From the NCBI GenBank assembly GCA_025992855.1, contig DAJPGB010000001.1:2170001-2234000 (forward strand): 64,000 nt of DNA, in the 5' to 3' direction. Source of the DNA: Coriobacteriaceae bacterium. Lineage in GTDB: Bacteria > Actinomycetota > Coriobacteriia > Coriobacteriales > Coriobacteriaceae. Below are positions 32,574 to 41,267 of this stretch, in pieces. The position numbers were made by a program, and so were the translations under genes. The notes under the pieces are model-generated. The model did no database searches, was not told the origin of the DNA, and was given only the letters and a program-made list of their open reading frames with translations. How positions within the stretch are numbered: position 1 is the stretch's first letter; each line of letters begins with the position of its first letter.

Positions 32574-33374
32574 CTAAACAAGTTGAAGATTAATGACGAT
32601 GACGCAGATGAGCAGCAGCGCTGTCACCACCGCCGCCAACGCATCGCCGCGGCCAAATGCAAGCGCATGCAGACGCGTGCGGCCCTGTTCGCCGTGATAG
32701 CAGCGTGCATCCATGGCAGCAGACAACGTCTCGGCATGACGGAACACGCCCGTGAACAGTGGAATCGCCACACTGCCGAGCATACGCACGCCGCCGAGCG
32801 GGCCACCCATTACGCGTGCACCACGGCTTGCCTGCGCATCGGCCGTCTGCTTCATCTCGGTGGCAAACTGCGGCATAAAGCGCAGCGCGATGCCCATGAT
32901 CATGCCGAGCTCGTGCGCAGGGAGCCCCACACGCGCAAACGGCGCGAGCAGGCGCTCGAAGCCCACGGTGAGGTCGAGCGTCGGTGTGGTGAGCGTGATG
33001 GCGCTCATACCGGCCATCATCAAGGTCAGGCGGCACGCCATAAAGGCGGCGGAATGCAGCGAGCCCTCGCTTATCTGCAGAAAGCCGAGCTGCCACAGGA
33101 TGCGCCCACTCTGATCGGTAAACAAGTTGAGCACCGCAACCACGACGACGATTGCCAGCAGCGGCGCCATCGACGACAGAACGCGACGAACCGGCACCCG
33201 AGACACGGCATAGATCAGCACAACGAAAATGGCGACCGGCGCCAGTCCGCGGAAGCCACTGACCGTGAGCGTCATGATCAGAAACACAAAGCCCAAGAGC
33301 AACTTGGTTCGCGGGTCCAGGCGGTGGATTGCACTATCGCCGGGATAGTAGCTGCCAAACGAAAACGCCTCCAT
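32574..33374 (-). CDS. ecfT: Energy-coupling factor transporter transmembrane protein EcfT
   Basis: A 266-residue integral membrane subunit that connects the S-component to the ATPases. After FGSYYPGDSAIHRLDPRTKLLLG, the typical EcfT N-terminus, come five to six membrane spans. The coupling-helix block is ADAQASRGARVMGGPLGG (Ala-Arg-Gly motif), with a second AMDARCYHGEQGRTRLH. Its ATG overlaps the ecfA stop (TAATG-type overlap), so translation is coupled. Confidence 0.92.
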   Translation of the reverse strand: MEAFSFGSYYPGDSAIHRLDPRTKLLLGFVFLIMTLTVSGFRGLAPVAIFVVLIYAVSRVPVRRVLSSMAPLLAIVVVVAVLNLFTDQSGRILWQLGFLQISEGSLHSAAFMACRLTLMMAGMSAITLTTPTLDLTVGFERLLAPFARVGLPAHELGMIMGIALRFMPQFATEMKQTADAQASRGARVMGGPLGGVRMLGSVAIPLFTGVFRHAETLSAAMDARCYHGEQGRTRLHALAFGRGDALAAVVTALLLICVIVINLQLV

Positions 33375-35278
33375 TAGCAGCCCTCCTCTCGCGCGACCGT
33401 CTTGGATTTAGCAATGTCCGCGACGTTAGAAGGACCGTCTGAGCGACCGATCAGCAAATCTGTCAGCTCGTCGGCCAGCGACTCAACCGTATAGAGCCCG
33501 CCGCAACGCAGCGGCACGCCCGCTTCCGCGAGCGCCAACGCCATGCGCTGGGCGGCGGGAACGCCCAAGCCGATCGACTTGAGCTCATCCGCATGCGCAA
33601 AAACCTGAGCGGGCGTGCCCTCGGCAAACACCGCGCCCTCGTTCATCACGACAATACGGTCGCAGCAATTGGCCAGGTCATCCATACTATGCGAAACCAT
33701 GACAACGGTCAGGCCATCGCGGTGAAGTCGACCGATAAGCTCAAGGAAATCCCTGCGCGCAGCCGGATCGAGCCCCGCCATGGGTTCATCGAGCACCAGG
33801 ACCTCGGGCTCCATGGCGAGCACGCCGGCGAATGCCACACGCCGTTGCTGACCGCCCGAAAGCTCAAAGGGACTCTTGTCGCCGACCGTGGAAAGATCGA
33901 GGCCCACGCGCGAGAGTGATGACTCGACACGACGGTCGACTTCATCTTGCGGCAAGCCAAGGTTGTGCGGACCAAACGCCACGTCCTGCGCCACGGTTTC
34001 GGCAAACAGCTGACGCTCAGGATACTGAAATACCACGCCGACCTTGGCCTTAACCGCAGCGGCGTCTTTCTTGTTTGATAGGTCGAGCCCCAGCGCGCGA
34101 ACGGATCCCTCCTGGGGGCGAATCAAACCGTTGAGATGCTGGACCAGCGTCGACTTACCCGAACCGGTATGACCTGCCAAGCCCAGGAACTCGCCGCGAC
34201 GCACCGTCAGCGATACATCGCGCAGCGCCCACGGACTGCTGGGGTCGTTTCCCCAGAGAGCCTGTTTGCTCGATTTGCCCGCAGTGACCGAGCGCTTATG
34301 CCAGCGGCGGCGCTCGCGGGCACTCAGCGAGTAACTATGCGAGAGGTGCGAAATCTCGATGACGGGCTCCGACACGGCTGTCCCGTCGGTTGCAGAGGAG
34401 ACGTTGTCGAGCACACGAGAATCGGATGCAGAAGGCCGCCCTGCGGTGTCTTCCCCACTCCGGTCGGCATATACCTGCGCAATCTCGGCGACCATATCCG
34501 CCTCGCGCACCTGCGCATGAACGGGCACGCCCTTCGCACGAAGCGCCATGCCCAAGCAGCACGACGCCGGCATATCCAGGTTGAGCTCCACGAGCCCATC
34601 TGCCCGCGTCAGAATCTCCTCGGGCGTACCGAGCATGGCAACGCGCCCCGCCCGAAACACCGCGACACGATCGGCCTCGGCGGCCTCTTCCATAAAGTGC
34701 GTAATCATCACGATGGTCATGCCGCGTTCGTGCAGCACGTGACAGGCCTTCATAAGGCCCTTGCGCCCGCGCGGATCGAGCATCGAGGACGCCTCGTCCA
34801 AAATGAGCACGCGCGGTTCCATGGCGAGCACACCGGCAAGCGCCACACGCTGCTTTTGACCGCCCGAAAGCGCATGGGTCTCGTGGCGCTCAAAGCCCAC
34901 CAGGCCCACGCCCTTCAGCGCCTCGCGTACGCGCTGCGCAATTTGCGCCGATGGCACGCCAAGGTTTTCGGGACCGAACGCAACGTCATCTTCGACAAGC
35001 GTTGCCACCAGCTGGTCGTCGGGATTCTGGAACACCATGCCTGCGGTCGAACGAATGTCGTAGACCAGCTCGGGATCGGACGCATCCATACCGTTGATAC
35101 GTACCGTGCCCGCATCGGGCTGCAGCAGCGCATTCAGATGCTTGGCAAACGTCGACTTGCCCGACCCATTGCCACCGAGGATGCAGAAAAACTCCCCGTC
35201 CTCGATGTTCAGATCGACACCGTCGAGTGCCGACACGGCACCGTCATAGCTAAAGGAAACGCCCCGACACTCAATCAT
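33374..35278 (-). CDS. ecfA: Fused energy-coupling factor ATPase (EcfA-EcfA')
   Basis: A 634-residue double ABC ATPase, twice the usual single-subunit length. Domain 1 has Walker A LGGNGSGKSTFAKHLN, signature LSGGQKQRVALAGVLAMEP and Walker B VLILDEASSMLDP. A linker of about 70 charged residues follows (near 250-330). Domain 2 has GHTGSGKSTLVQHLN, FELSGGQQRRVAFAGVLAM and VLVLDEPMAGLDP. Both sites look intact. The start overlaps the stop of the S-component gene. It powers uptake with EcfT and the upstream substrate-binding subunit. Confidence 0.94.
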   Translation of the reverse strand: MIECRGVSFSYDGAVSALDGVDLNIEDGEFFCILGGNGSGKSTFAKHLNALLQPDAGTVRINGMDASDPELVYDIRSTAGMVFQNPDDQLVATLVEDDVAFGPENLGVPSAQIAQRVREALKGVGLVGFERHETHALSGGQKQRVALAGVLAMEPRVLILDEASSMLDPRGRKGLMKACHVLHERGMTIVMITHFMEEAAEADRVAVFRAGRVAMLGTPEEILTRADGLVELNLDMPASCCLGMALRAKGVPVHAQVREADMVAEIAQVYADRSGEDTAGRPSASDSRVLDNVSSATDGTAVSEPVIEISHLSHSYSLSARERRRWHKRSVTAGKSSKQALWGNDPSSPWALRDVSLTVRRGEFLGLAGHTGSGKSTLVQHLNGLIRPQEGSVRALGLDLSNKKDAAAVKAKVGVVFQYPERQLFAETVAQDVAFGPHNLGLPQDEVDRRVESSLSRVGLDLSTVGDKSPFELSGGQQRRVAFAGVLAMEPEVLVLDEPMAGLDPAARRDFLELIGRLHRDGLTVVMVSHSMDDLANCCDRIVVMNEGAVFAEGTPAQVFAHADELKSIGLGVPAAQRMALALAEAGVPLRCGGLYTVESLADELTDLLIGRSDGPSNVADIAKSKTVAREEGC

Positions 35279-35865
35279 GCGCGGCCTTTGACCTGGTCCT
35301 TTTTAGGCGTGATGAGGTTGGAGACCGCTTTATACACCGCCAGTGTCAACACCGAGTTAAGCACGGTCTTGATAAGGTTGAACGGCAGCACGGCAGGAAT
35401 CATGAGCGGGGCGATCACATCGACCGAGCCATACCAGAACCATACGCCAATGGTAAGGTTTGCGACCATAGACAACGCCGTAGCGGCAATAACGCCGAGC
35501 ACCAGGCCAATCACGGCACCCTTATAGGTATGCATCTTCTGATAGACGATAGCCGCAGGCAGAATGTAGCCCAGCGTGGCAACCAGGTTCATAAGCGCGC
35601 CGACCCAGTCACCCGTGGTGAGCGCATGGATAACGATAGCCATAGCGGCAACAGCAGTGCCGGCGCCAGGGCCATACGCAAAACCGCACACCATCGCCGG
35701 CACCAGCGACGGGTCATACGTCAAAAACGGCGCCGAGGGAAGAATGGGTAGCTGCACATACATAAACAGGGCGCCCAAGGCGCACATCAACGCCATGGTT
35801 ACGAGCTGTTTGGTGCTCCACCTATTCGTGTTCTCAAAATGGATATGCTGCGACTGTTCAGACAT
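35275..35865 (-). CDS. ribU: ECF transporter S-component, riboflavin (RibU)
   Basis: A 196-residue protein with about six membrane spans. The block LTYDPSLVPAMVCGFAYGPG resembles RibU, and the FMN riboswitch directly in front makes riboflavin the expected substrate. The frame opens at 35886, but that ATG is part of the conserved GGATGAAAG end of the riboswitch, so the real start is the ATG at 35865 (MSEQSQHIHF), which follows AGGTGAT. It heads ribU-ecfAA'-ecfT with overlapping junctions. Confidence 0.92.
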   Translation of the reverse strand: MSEQSQHIHFENTNRWSTKQLVTMALMCALGALFMYVQLPILPSAPFLTYDPSLVPAMVCGFAYGPGAGTAVAAMAIVIHALTTGDWVGALMNLVATLGYILPAAIVYQKMHTYKGAVIGLVLGVIAATALSMVANLTIGVWFWYGSVDVIAPLMIPAVLPFNLIKTVLNSVLTLAVYKAVSNLITPKKDQVKGRA

Positions 35866-35877
35866 AAGATCACCTGC

Positions 35878-36053
35878 CTCTTTCATCCGGACTCTAACCG
35901 TTGGTACTGGGATCTCACCAGTTCAGCCGGCATGCGAACCAACGCACACACGGGTCGCGGACTCATCGGCTCGGTCACAGGAATCTCGCCTGCGCCACGG
36001 CGTCCCTTTGACACCGCCCGATTTACCGCCAGTGGGGAATTTCACCCCGCCCT
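35878..36053 (-). ncRNA. FMN riboswitch (RFN element)
   Basis: On the minus strand it runs from AGGGCGGGGTGAAATTCCCC through CTGGCGGTAAATC, GAGTCCGCGACCC, CTGAACTGGTGAGATCCCAG and TACCAACGGTTAGAGTCC to GGATGAAAG. All conserved RFN blocks are present in order. It ends about a dozen bases before the ribU start codon with no terminator hairpin between, which points to translational control by masking the ribosome site. Confidence 0.97.
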
Positions 36054-36068
36054 GAAACAGCAATTGCA

Positions 36069-36096
36069 AGTGTAGCACGAGCAATCGTTCGCGCAA
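36069..36096 (-). promoter_or_regulatory. Probable promoter of the ribU operon
   Basis: TTGCGC (36091-36096) and TACACT (36069-36074) with a 16-base spacer and a TGC extension before the -10, placing the start point just upstream of the riboswitch. Confidence 0.6.
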
Positions 36097-36137
36097 GTAT
36101 GCCAAGGGTAATTTGTGGCGGGGATCAGTTGCCGCAA

Positions 36138-36330
36138 CAACCACGTTCCCCACCCATCCCAAAGTAACGCGCCTTTCGCGCAAAGCGCGAAACAGCGAAG
36201 GGGACAAGCCACTGCACCAACCACATCCTCCACTCGCCCCAAAATGGCGCGCCTTTCGCGGCAAAGCCGCGAAACAGCGACCGGGACACGTATTCCCAAC
36301 AACCAAGTCCTCCGCCCACGCCGACCTCAA
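36138..36330. repeat. Imperfect 80-82-bp tandem repeat (about 2.4 copies)
   Basis: Units start with CAACCA at 36138, 36218 and 36300. The first two share the blocks GCGCCTTTCGCG, a CGCG hairpin, GAAACAGCGA and GGGACA; the third copy stops after about 30 bases. No coding content was recognised. It lies between the ribU promoter and the groEL-side palindrome. Confidence 0.75.
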
Positions 36331-36343
36331 GGCCGTAAACGCA

Positions 36344-36488
36344 GGGAATCCGGGGGCGTGACGGGGGCTTCTCTCCGGAACATTCCGCAGGACGCAAAGA
36401 GGCTCCGCAGCGCGAAGCGCGATGCGGAGCCTCTTTGCATGTCCGAGGACGTTCCGGAGAGAAGCCCCCGTCACGCCCCCGGATTCCC
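36344..36488. repeat. 145-bp palindrome downstream of groEL
   Basis: Perfect 38-bp arms at 36344-36381 (GGGAATCCGGGGGCG...TCCGGAAC) and 36451-36488, then a second perfect 16-bp stem GCAAAGAGGCTCCGCA / TGCGGAGCCTCTTTGC (36394-36409 with 36423-36438) and a small GCGC loop. It begins 27 bases past the groEL stop. It could terminate transcription but is far larger than a terminator and lacks a T tract. Confidence 0.9.
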
Positions 36489-36514
36489 GGTGGGAGTTCT
36501 AGACCTTGTCGGCC

Positions 36515-38152
36515 TTAGTACATACCGCCGCCCTGCTGACCAGCGGTAGCAGCAGCGATAGCGTCCTCAAGCTGAGTGTTCTTGGGCACATCGGAGACGG
36601 TAGCCTCGGTGATGAGGATCAGGCTGGCGACAGAAGCAGCGTTCTGCAGGGTGACGCGGCTGACCTTGACGGGGTCGAGGACGCCCATCTCGATCATGTC
36701 GCCCCACTCGCCGTTGGCAGAGTTGAGACCCTGGCCGGCGGGCAGCTCGGCAACCTTGTCGACCACGACAGCGCCCTCAAAGCCAGCGTTCTTGGCGATG
36801 GTGGCGACCGGAGCGGTCAGAGCCTTCTTGACGATATCGACGCCAATCTTCTCCTCGGGGTCGTCGATCTCGACAGCATCGAGCGCAGGAGCAGCGTCCA
36901 TGAAGGCGACGCCACCGCCGGCGACGATGCCCTCCTCGACAGCAGCGCGGGTAGCCTGCAGGGCATCCTCAACGCGGTGCTTGATCTCCTTGAGCTCGGA
37001 CTCGGTAGCAGCGCCGACCTTGATGACGGCAACGCCACCGGAGAGCTTGGCCAGGCGCTCCTGGAGCTTCTCACGGTCGAAGTCAGAGGTGGTGTTCTCC
37101 ATCTCGCCCTTGATCTGAGCGATACGGGCGTCGATGGCCTCCTTGGAGCCAGCACCGCCGACGACGACGGTGTTGTCCTTGGAGATGGTGACGGACTTAG
37201 CGGTACCGAGCATATCGGCGGTGATGTCAGCGACCTTCACGCCCAGCTCGTCCAGGGCAGCCTGGCCACCGGTGAGGACGGCGATGTCCTCCAGGATGCG
37301 CTTGCGGCGATCGCCGTAGCCCGGGGCCTTGACGGCGCAGACGTTGAGGGCGCCACGGATCTTGTTGAGGACCAGGGTAGGCAGAGCCTCGCCATCGATG
37401 TCCTCAGCGATGATGAGCAGGCCACGGCCAGCGCGCTGGACAGCCTCGAGAACGGGCATGATGTCCTGGACGCTGGAGATCTTCTGGTCGGTGATGAGGA
37501 TGTACGGATCCTTCATCACGGCCTCCATGCGGTCGTTGTCCGTGACGAAGTAAGCGGAGACATAGCCCTTGTCGAACTGCATGCCCTCGACGGTGTCGAT
37601 GGTGATGTCGAACGTCTGGGAATCCTCGACGGTGATGACGCCGTCCTTGCCCACGACCTCCATGGCCTCGGCGATCTTCTCGCCGACCTCGGGGTCACCG
37701 GCAGAGATGGTACCGACGGAAGCAATCTGCTCCTTGGTCTCGACCGGCTTGGCCTGCTTCTTCATCTCGGCGACGGCGGCGTTGACGGCCTTGTCGATGC
37801 CGCGACGGATGGCCAGCGGGTTGGCGCCAGCGGCGACGTTGCGCAGGCCGTCGTTGACGATGGCCTGGGCGAGCAGGGTTGCGGTGGTGGTGCCGTCACC
37901 CACGGTGTCGTTGGTCTTGGTGGCGACCTCCTTCACCAGCTGGGCGCCCATGTTCTCGATGTTGTCCTCGAGCTCAATCTCCTTAGCGACAGAAACGCCG
38001 TCGTTGGTGATGGTCGGGGCACCGAACGTGCGCTGCAGCGCAACGTAGCGGCCCTTGGGGCCCATGGTGACGGTAACGGCGTCGGCCAGGGTGTTGACGC
38101 CCTTGGCGAGCTTAGCGCGGGCATCGGTGTTGAACGTAATGTTCTTTGCCAT
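36515..38152 (-). CDS. groEL: Chaperonin GroEL (Hsp60)
   Basis: A 545-residue chaperonin that folds proteins inside a 14-mer with GroES. Hallmarks are MAKNITFNTDARAKLAKGVN, the ATP site GRYVALQRTFGAPTITNDG and VGDGTTTATLLAQ, VLNKIRGALNVCAVKAPGYGDRR, and the signature AAVEEGIVAGGGVAF. The C-terminus is short (QQGGGMY) without long GGM repeats. GGAGG precedes the ATG at 38152 by ten bases. It is downstream of groES in a two-gene operon. Confidence 0.98.
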   Translation of the reverse strand: MAKNITFNTDARAKLAKGVNTLADAVTVTMGPKGRYVALQRTFGAPTITNDGVSVAKEIELEDNIENMGAQLVKEVATKTNDTVGDGTTTATLLAQAIVNDGLRNVAAGANPLAIRRGIDKAVNAAVAEMKKQAKPVETKEQIASVGTISAGDPEVGEKIAEAMEVVGKDGVITVEDSQTFDITIDTVEGMQFDKGYVSAYFVTDNDRMEAVMKDPYILITDQKISSVQDIMPVLEAVQRAGRGLLIIAEDIDGEALPTLVLNKIRGALNVCAVKAPGYGDRRKRILEDIAVLTGGQAALDELGVKVADITADMLGTAKSVTISKDNTVVVGGAGSKEAIDARIAQIKGEMENTTSDFDREKLQERLAKLSGGVAVIKVGAATESELKEIKHRVEDALQATRAAVEEGIVAGGGVAFMDAAPALDAVEIDDPEEKIGVDIVKKALTAPVATIAKNAGFEGAVVVDKVAELPAGQGLNSANGEWGDMIEMGVLDPVKVSRVTLQNAASVASLILITEATVSDVPKNTQLEDAIAAATAGQQGGGMY

Positions 38153-38248
38153 GGTAGGTAATCCTCCAAAAGAAATGTGACTCGCGTCGCCGCTTCCGAG
38201 TCCTATGCGGCGGGCGCGTTCAAAGACGAATCAGAGATTCTGACGAGA

Positions 38249-38542
38249 CTAGGCCTCGACGACAGCGTAGATGTCGTCGGCGCGCATCAGCAGATACTTC
38301 TCGCCGTCGACCTTGACCTCGTTGCCACCGAACTTACCATAGATGACAACGTCACCGACCTTGACGTCCATGGGGATGCGCTCACCCTTGTCGTTGACCT
38401 TGCCGGCGCCAACGGCAACGATGGTGCCGCGCTGCGGCTTCTCCTGGGCGTTGCTAGCGATATACAGACCAGAAGCGGTCTTCTGCTCGGCCTCGTCGGG
38501 CTTGACCAGAACACGATCTGCAAGCGGCTTCAAAGACGACAT
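38249..38542 (-). CDS. groES: Co-chaperonin GroES (Hsp10)
   Basis: A 97-residue lid of the GroEL chamber. KPLADRVLVKPDEAEQKTASG with the mobile-loop segment, GTIVAVGAGKVNDKG and YGKFGGNEVKVDGEKYL are typical. A strong GGAGGAG lies before the ATG at 38542. No CIRCE (TTAGCACTC...GAGTGCTAA) is visible upstream, so control differs from HrcA systems or the site is diverged. Confidence 0.97.
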   Translation of the reverse strand: MSSLKPLADRVLVKPDEAEQKTASGLYIASNAQEKPQRGTIVAVGAGKVNDKGERIPMDVKVGDVVIYGKFGGNEVKVDGEKYLLMRADDIYAVVEA

Positions 38543-38679
38543 GCTTGTCTCCTCCTTTTTGGGCCGCGTGGTTATGCCACGCGAATTAACCCTTTTTGTT
38601 TGCGTACGCGTTGAATGGTACCCACGAATGGCGGGTTATACAACACGGAGTCAAAAAATCTTATTTTTTGGCACTTAGA

Positions 38680-38890
38680 TTTTCTGAATGCCGGGGGATA
38701 ACTTAGCGATGCCTCCCGTGTGGCTCCGGAGGGGCGGGGCATAAGGTTTCCTGCTCGGGCAGTCCTGCTCGCACGAAGGCCACATTAAGTGGCCTTCGGC
38801 TCGTGCGGAACTCGCGATAAACCTTATGCCCCGCCCCTCCGGAGTCACACGGGAGGCAGGTTAACTAATTCGGGCCCGGCATTCAGAAAA
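38680..38890. repeat. 211-bp palindrome upstream of groES
   Basis: Outer arms TTTTCTGAATGCCGG / CCGGCATTCAGAAAA (38680-38694 with 38876-38890), a middle pair of 39-bp arms with one mismatch (38711-38749 with 38819-38857; core CTCCGGAGGGGCGGGGCATA), and an apical GAAGGCCAC / GTGGCCTTC. There is no gene in 38543-39461; this element, the inverted pair at 38967-39206 and a terminator fill it. Confidence 0.9.
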
Positions 38891-38966
38891 GTCAGTGCAG
38901 CAGAATGGCGATGCGGATAGGAACGTGGGCATGGTTTTCGCTGCGCGCACGGGTCCCCTGGGGAGC

Positions 38967-39206
38967 ACCGTGCATTTTTGGGAGTATTCAGCAGGCCAGG
39001 GTGGCTGCATACGCGCCAGACATACCTTATTGATCCCAAGAACGTCTTCAGCGGGCGGTTTTGGTCGGTGGGCAGACCCCGTTGGGACAAATGGGCGTAC
39101 TTCGCGCCGTACCGGAGCCCAAAATGACGTCAATCTCCGTAACGTTACTCAGCCGCAGCGGCACCGGCAGAGCTTGCGGTGCTGAATACTCCGTTTTTTG
39201 CACGGT
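38967..39206. repeat. 27-bp inverted repeat pair bounding 240 bp
   Basis: ACCGTGCA...GGAGTATTCAGCA at 38967-38993 is repeated inverted at 39180-39206 (TGCTGAATACTCC...TGCACGGT). The arms agree except for a T tract that becomes an A tract in the middle. The interior has no convincing gene. Confidence 0.7.
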
Positions 39207-39395
39207 CCAGGCGGGGGTACATCAGGGCCAGAAAGAACATCCCGGCCTTTTTATGCAATCTGTAATGTGAAGTATGCAAAACACATGAGGTTGCACTGCT
39301 GATGTCCAAATTGAACGCACGGAGCAGCAGTACCTCAACCCCGCGCCCAAATCCAACAGAGCAGGGACGCTCATGGCGGATCCCCACCGAAACGC

Positions 39396-39443
39396 AAACG
39401 CGGCTCGAGCGCCATCCCAAAATAGGCTGCACGAGCCGCGTTT
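39396..39443 (-). terminator. Terminator of the amidohydrolase gene
   Basis: AAACGCGGCTCG / CGAGCCGCGTTT, a perfect 12-bp stem 20 bases past the stop at 39462. The loop is 24 bases. Confidence 0.75.
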
Positions 39444-39461
39444 AACGGTACGACATGAATA

Positions 39462-41099
39462 TTAGCGCTCGTAGACCAGGTTGCCGGCTAGGTAGGTGGC
39501 TTGGACTTTGGTGGCTTGGAGCTCTTGGGGGTCGATGGTGAGCGGGTTTTGGTCCAGGACTACCAGGTCGGCGTATTTGCCGGGTTCCAGGCTGCCGAGG
39601 TTTTGCTCGTCACCCGCTGCATAGGCGCTGCCCAGGGTGTAGTTGCGCAGGGCTGTTGCTGCATCGATGCGCTCGCTCGGCAACCAGCCGCCCTCGGGCC
39701 AGTGGCTTTTGGGGTCCTGGCGCGTGATAGCCGTGTAGAGCACGTTCATGCTGGTAACAGCTGTGATAGGGCTGTCGGTACCGAAGGCTTGGCGAATGCC
39801 GCGCTGCTTATAGGTCGCAAACGGCCACATGATGCGGCTGCGCTCCAGGCCCAGATCGCGCTCGGGGCCGCCCGGGTCGAGTGTAATGTGACAGGGCTGG
39901 CTCGAGGCAACGACATTAAGCTTGCGTAGACGATCGATGTCCTCGGGCAAGAGGTTCTCCAGATGCTCGAGCGTGTTATGACTGTGCTGGGGCAGGCCGT
40001 ACAGTTCGGCGGCCTCCTCAAAGATATCGAGCGCGGCATGGATGGCACCGTCGCCGATGACGTGGATGCGCACGGTGTGGCCGCGCTCCGCGGCCGCCAG
40101 AACCAGCTTACGCATGCGCTCGGCAGGAACTGTCAGACGGCCTCGGTCGCCCGGGAAACGCGGGTTGGTATAGGGCTCGGTGAGATAGGCCGTGTGTTCG
40201 CTCGACACACCGTCGAAGAACTGCTTAAAGCCTGGCGCCGAGAGCAGCGCGTTGTTCGCGTAACGTGCCTGCAGCTCTTCCAGGCGCGACTGGTCATCCA
40301 GCAGCGTGGGGAACAGATGGGCTCGGATGCCCAACTTGTCGGCTGCCTGCAGCTTGTCATAGACGTCGTCGCGGATAAAGTCGCAGCCCGGCATGGGCAT
40401 GAGCGACATATCGCATATCGAGGTGATGCCCTGCTCGGCCATACGCCTCATTTGATCGGCGTAAGCGCTTGCGATGCGATCCTCCCCCAGCCACTCAAGG
40501 CAGCGCGGTAGCAGCTGCATGGCAGCCGCCTCGTGAGCAATGCCCGTGAGTTCGCCGTTTGCATCCTTGTCGTAACTGCCGCCCGCTGGCGGCTCGCTGT
40601 CGCGTGTGACGCCGAGCGCCTCGAGTGCGCGGCTGTTGAGCCAAAGCGTGTGCCCGTCGCCCGAATACATAACGCAGGGACGATCGGGGAATGCCGCATC
40701 GAGCGACGCCTTGGTAGGATGCTCGGGCGGGTCCCAACGGTAATCACGCCAGCCCTGCGTCACAACCCAAGCGTCGTCGGGCAGGTCCCGGGAAAACTCG
40801 AGCGCGTGCTGCACCAGCGCAGCCTCGGACGTGCCCATATCCATGAGCATGTACGGCGAGGAACCGACCGAGGTATGGAAGAAGTGCAGATGAGCGTCAT
40901 GGAAACCGGGGCAGACAAACTGCTCGCCGTAGTCGATAACCGGCGTGGCGGCAGGAGCGGCGGCGATCACGTCATCGGGCGCACCGACTGCGACGATACG
41001 GTCGCTTGCAATGGCAATCGCCAGCTCGCGGGCGGTATCGGTGCCGTCTTGCGCGGTAAAGACGTTCTTGGAGCGGATAATCCGATCGATATGTTGCAT
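39462..41099 (-). CDS. Amidohydrolase (YtcJ-like, metallo-dependent hydrolase)
   Basis: A 545-residue member of the amidohydrolase superfamily. The metal site begins with FVCPGFHDAHLHFFHT; later blocks are RGHTVRIHVIGDGAIHAALD, SQPCHITLDPGG and the catalytic Asp in QAFGTDSPITAV, ending with GKYADLVVLDQNPL. YtcJ-like proteins hydrolyse amide or cyclic C-N bonds of unknown natural substrates. Possible starts are ATGs at 41099, 41105 and 41111; 41099 has GGGGAT six bases upstream. The open frame continues to 42815 but that part is antisense to the next gene. It is divergent from the M20 gene. Confidence 0.88.
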   Translation of the reverse strand: MQHIDRIIRSKNVFTAQDGTDTARELAIAIASDRIVAVGAPDDVIAAAPAATPVIDYGEQFVCPGFHDAHLHFFHTSVGSSPYMLMDMGTSEAALVQHALEFSRDLPDDAWVVTQGWRDYRWDPPEHPTKASLDAAFPDRPCVMYSGDGHTLWLNSRALEALGVTRDSEPPAGGSYDKDANGELTGIAHEAAAMQLLPRCLEWLGEDRIASAYADQMRRMAEQGITSICDMSLMPMPGCDFIRDDVYDKLQAADKLGIRAHLFPTLLDDQSRLEELQARYANNALLSAPGFKQFFDGVSSEHTAYLTEPYTNPRFPGDRGRLTVPAERMRKLVLAAAERGHTVRIHVIGDGAIHAALDIFEEAAELYGLPQHSHNTLEHLENLLPEDIDRLRKLNVVASSQPCHITLDPGGPERDLGLERSRIMWPFATYKQRGIRQAFGTDSPITAVTSMNVLYTAITRQDPKSHWPEGGWLPSERIDAATALRNYTLGSAYAAGDEQNLGSLEPGKYADLVVLDQNPLTIDPQELQATKVQATYLAGNLVYER

Positions 41100-41267
41100 G
41101 GGCATCCCCATCTCTGGCAGGAAATTCAACACCCCCGAGTGTACTCCCCCGCCCTTGTAACAAAACCCCAAGCGGCAAACGGCAACTTTACCAGCCCTAG
41201 CGGCAGGTGGCATACTGGAGAGAGCCTGTACGATTTTGCGATCAACCCAGCAAGGAGCAAATCGACC

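Noticed and set aside
36138..36488. CRISPR array
   Set aside because: Repeats are 80-bp imperfect units and palindromes without regular spacers; no cas gene is present.
36506..38161. 551-residue plus-strand open frame
   Set aside because: Exact antisense of groEL; high-GC codon bias leaves such frames open.
38543..38680. CIRCE-like site before groES (GGCACTTAGA)
   Set aside because: Only a partial half-site; the inverted GAGTGCTAA partner is missing.
38895..39185. Small plus-strand gene in the gap after groES
   Set aside because: 96-codon frame without RBS or family match, overlapping inverted repeats.
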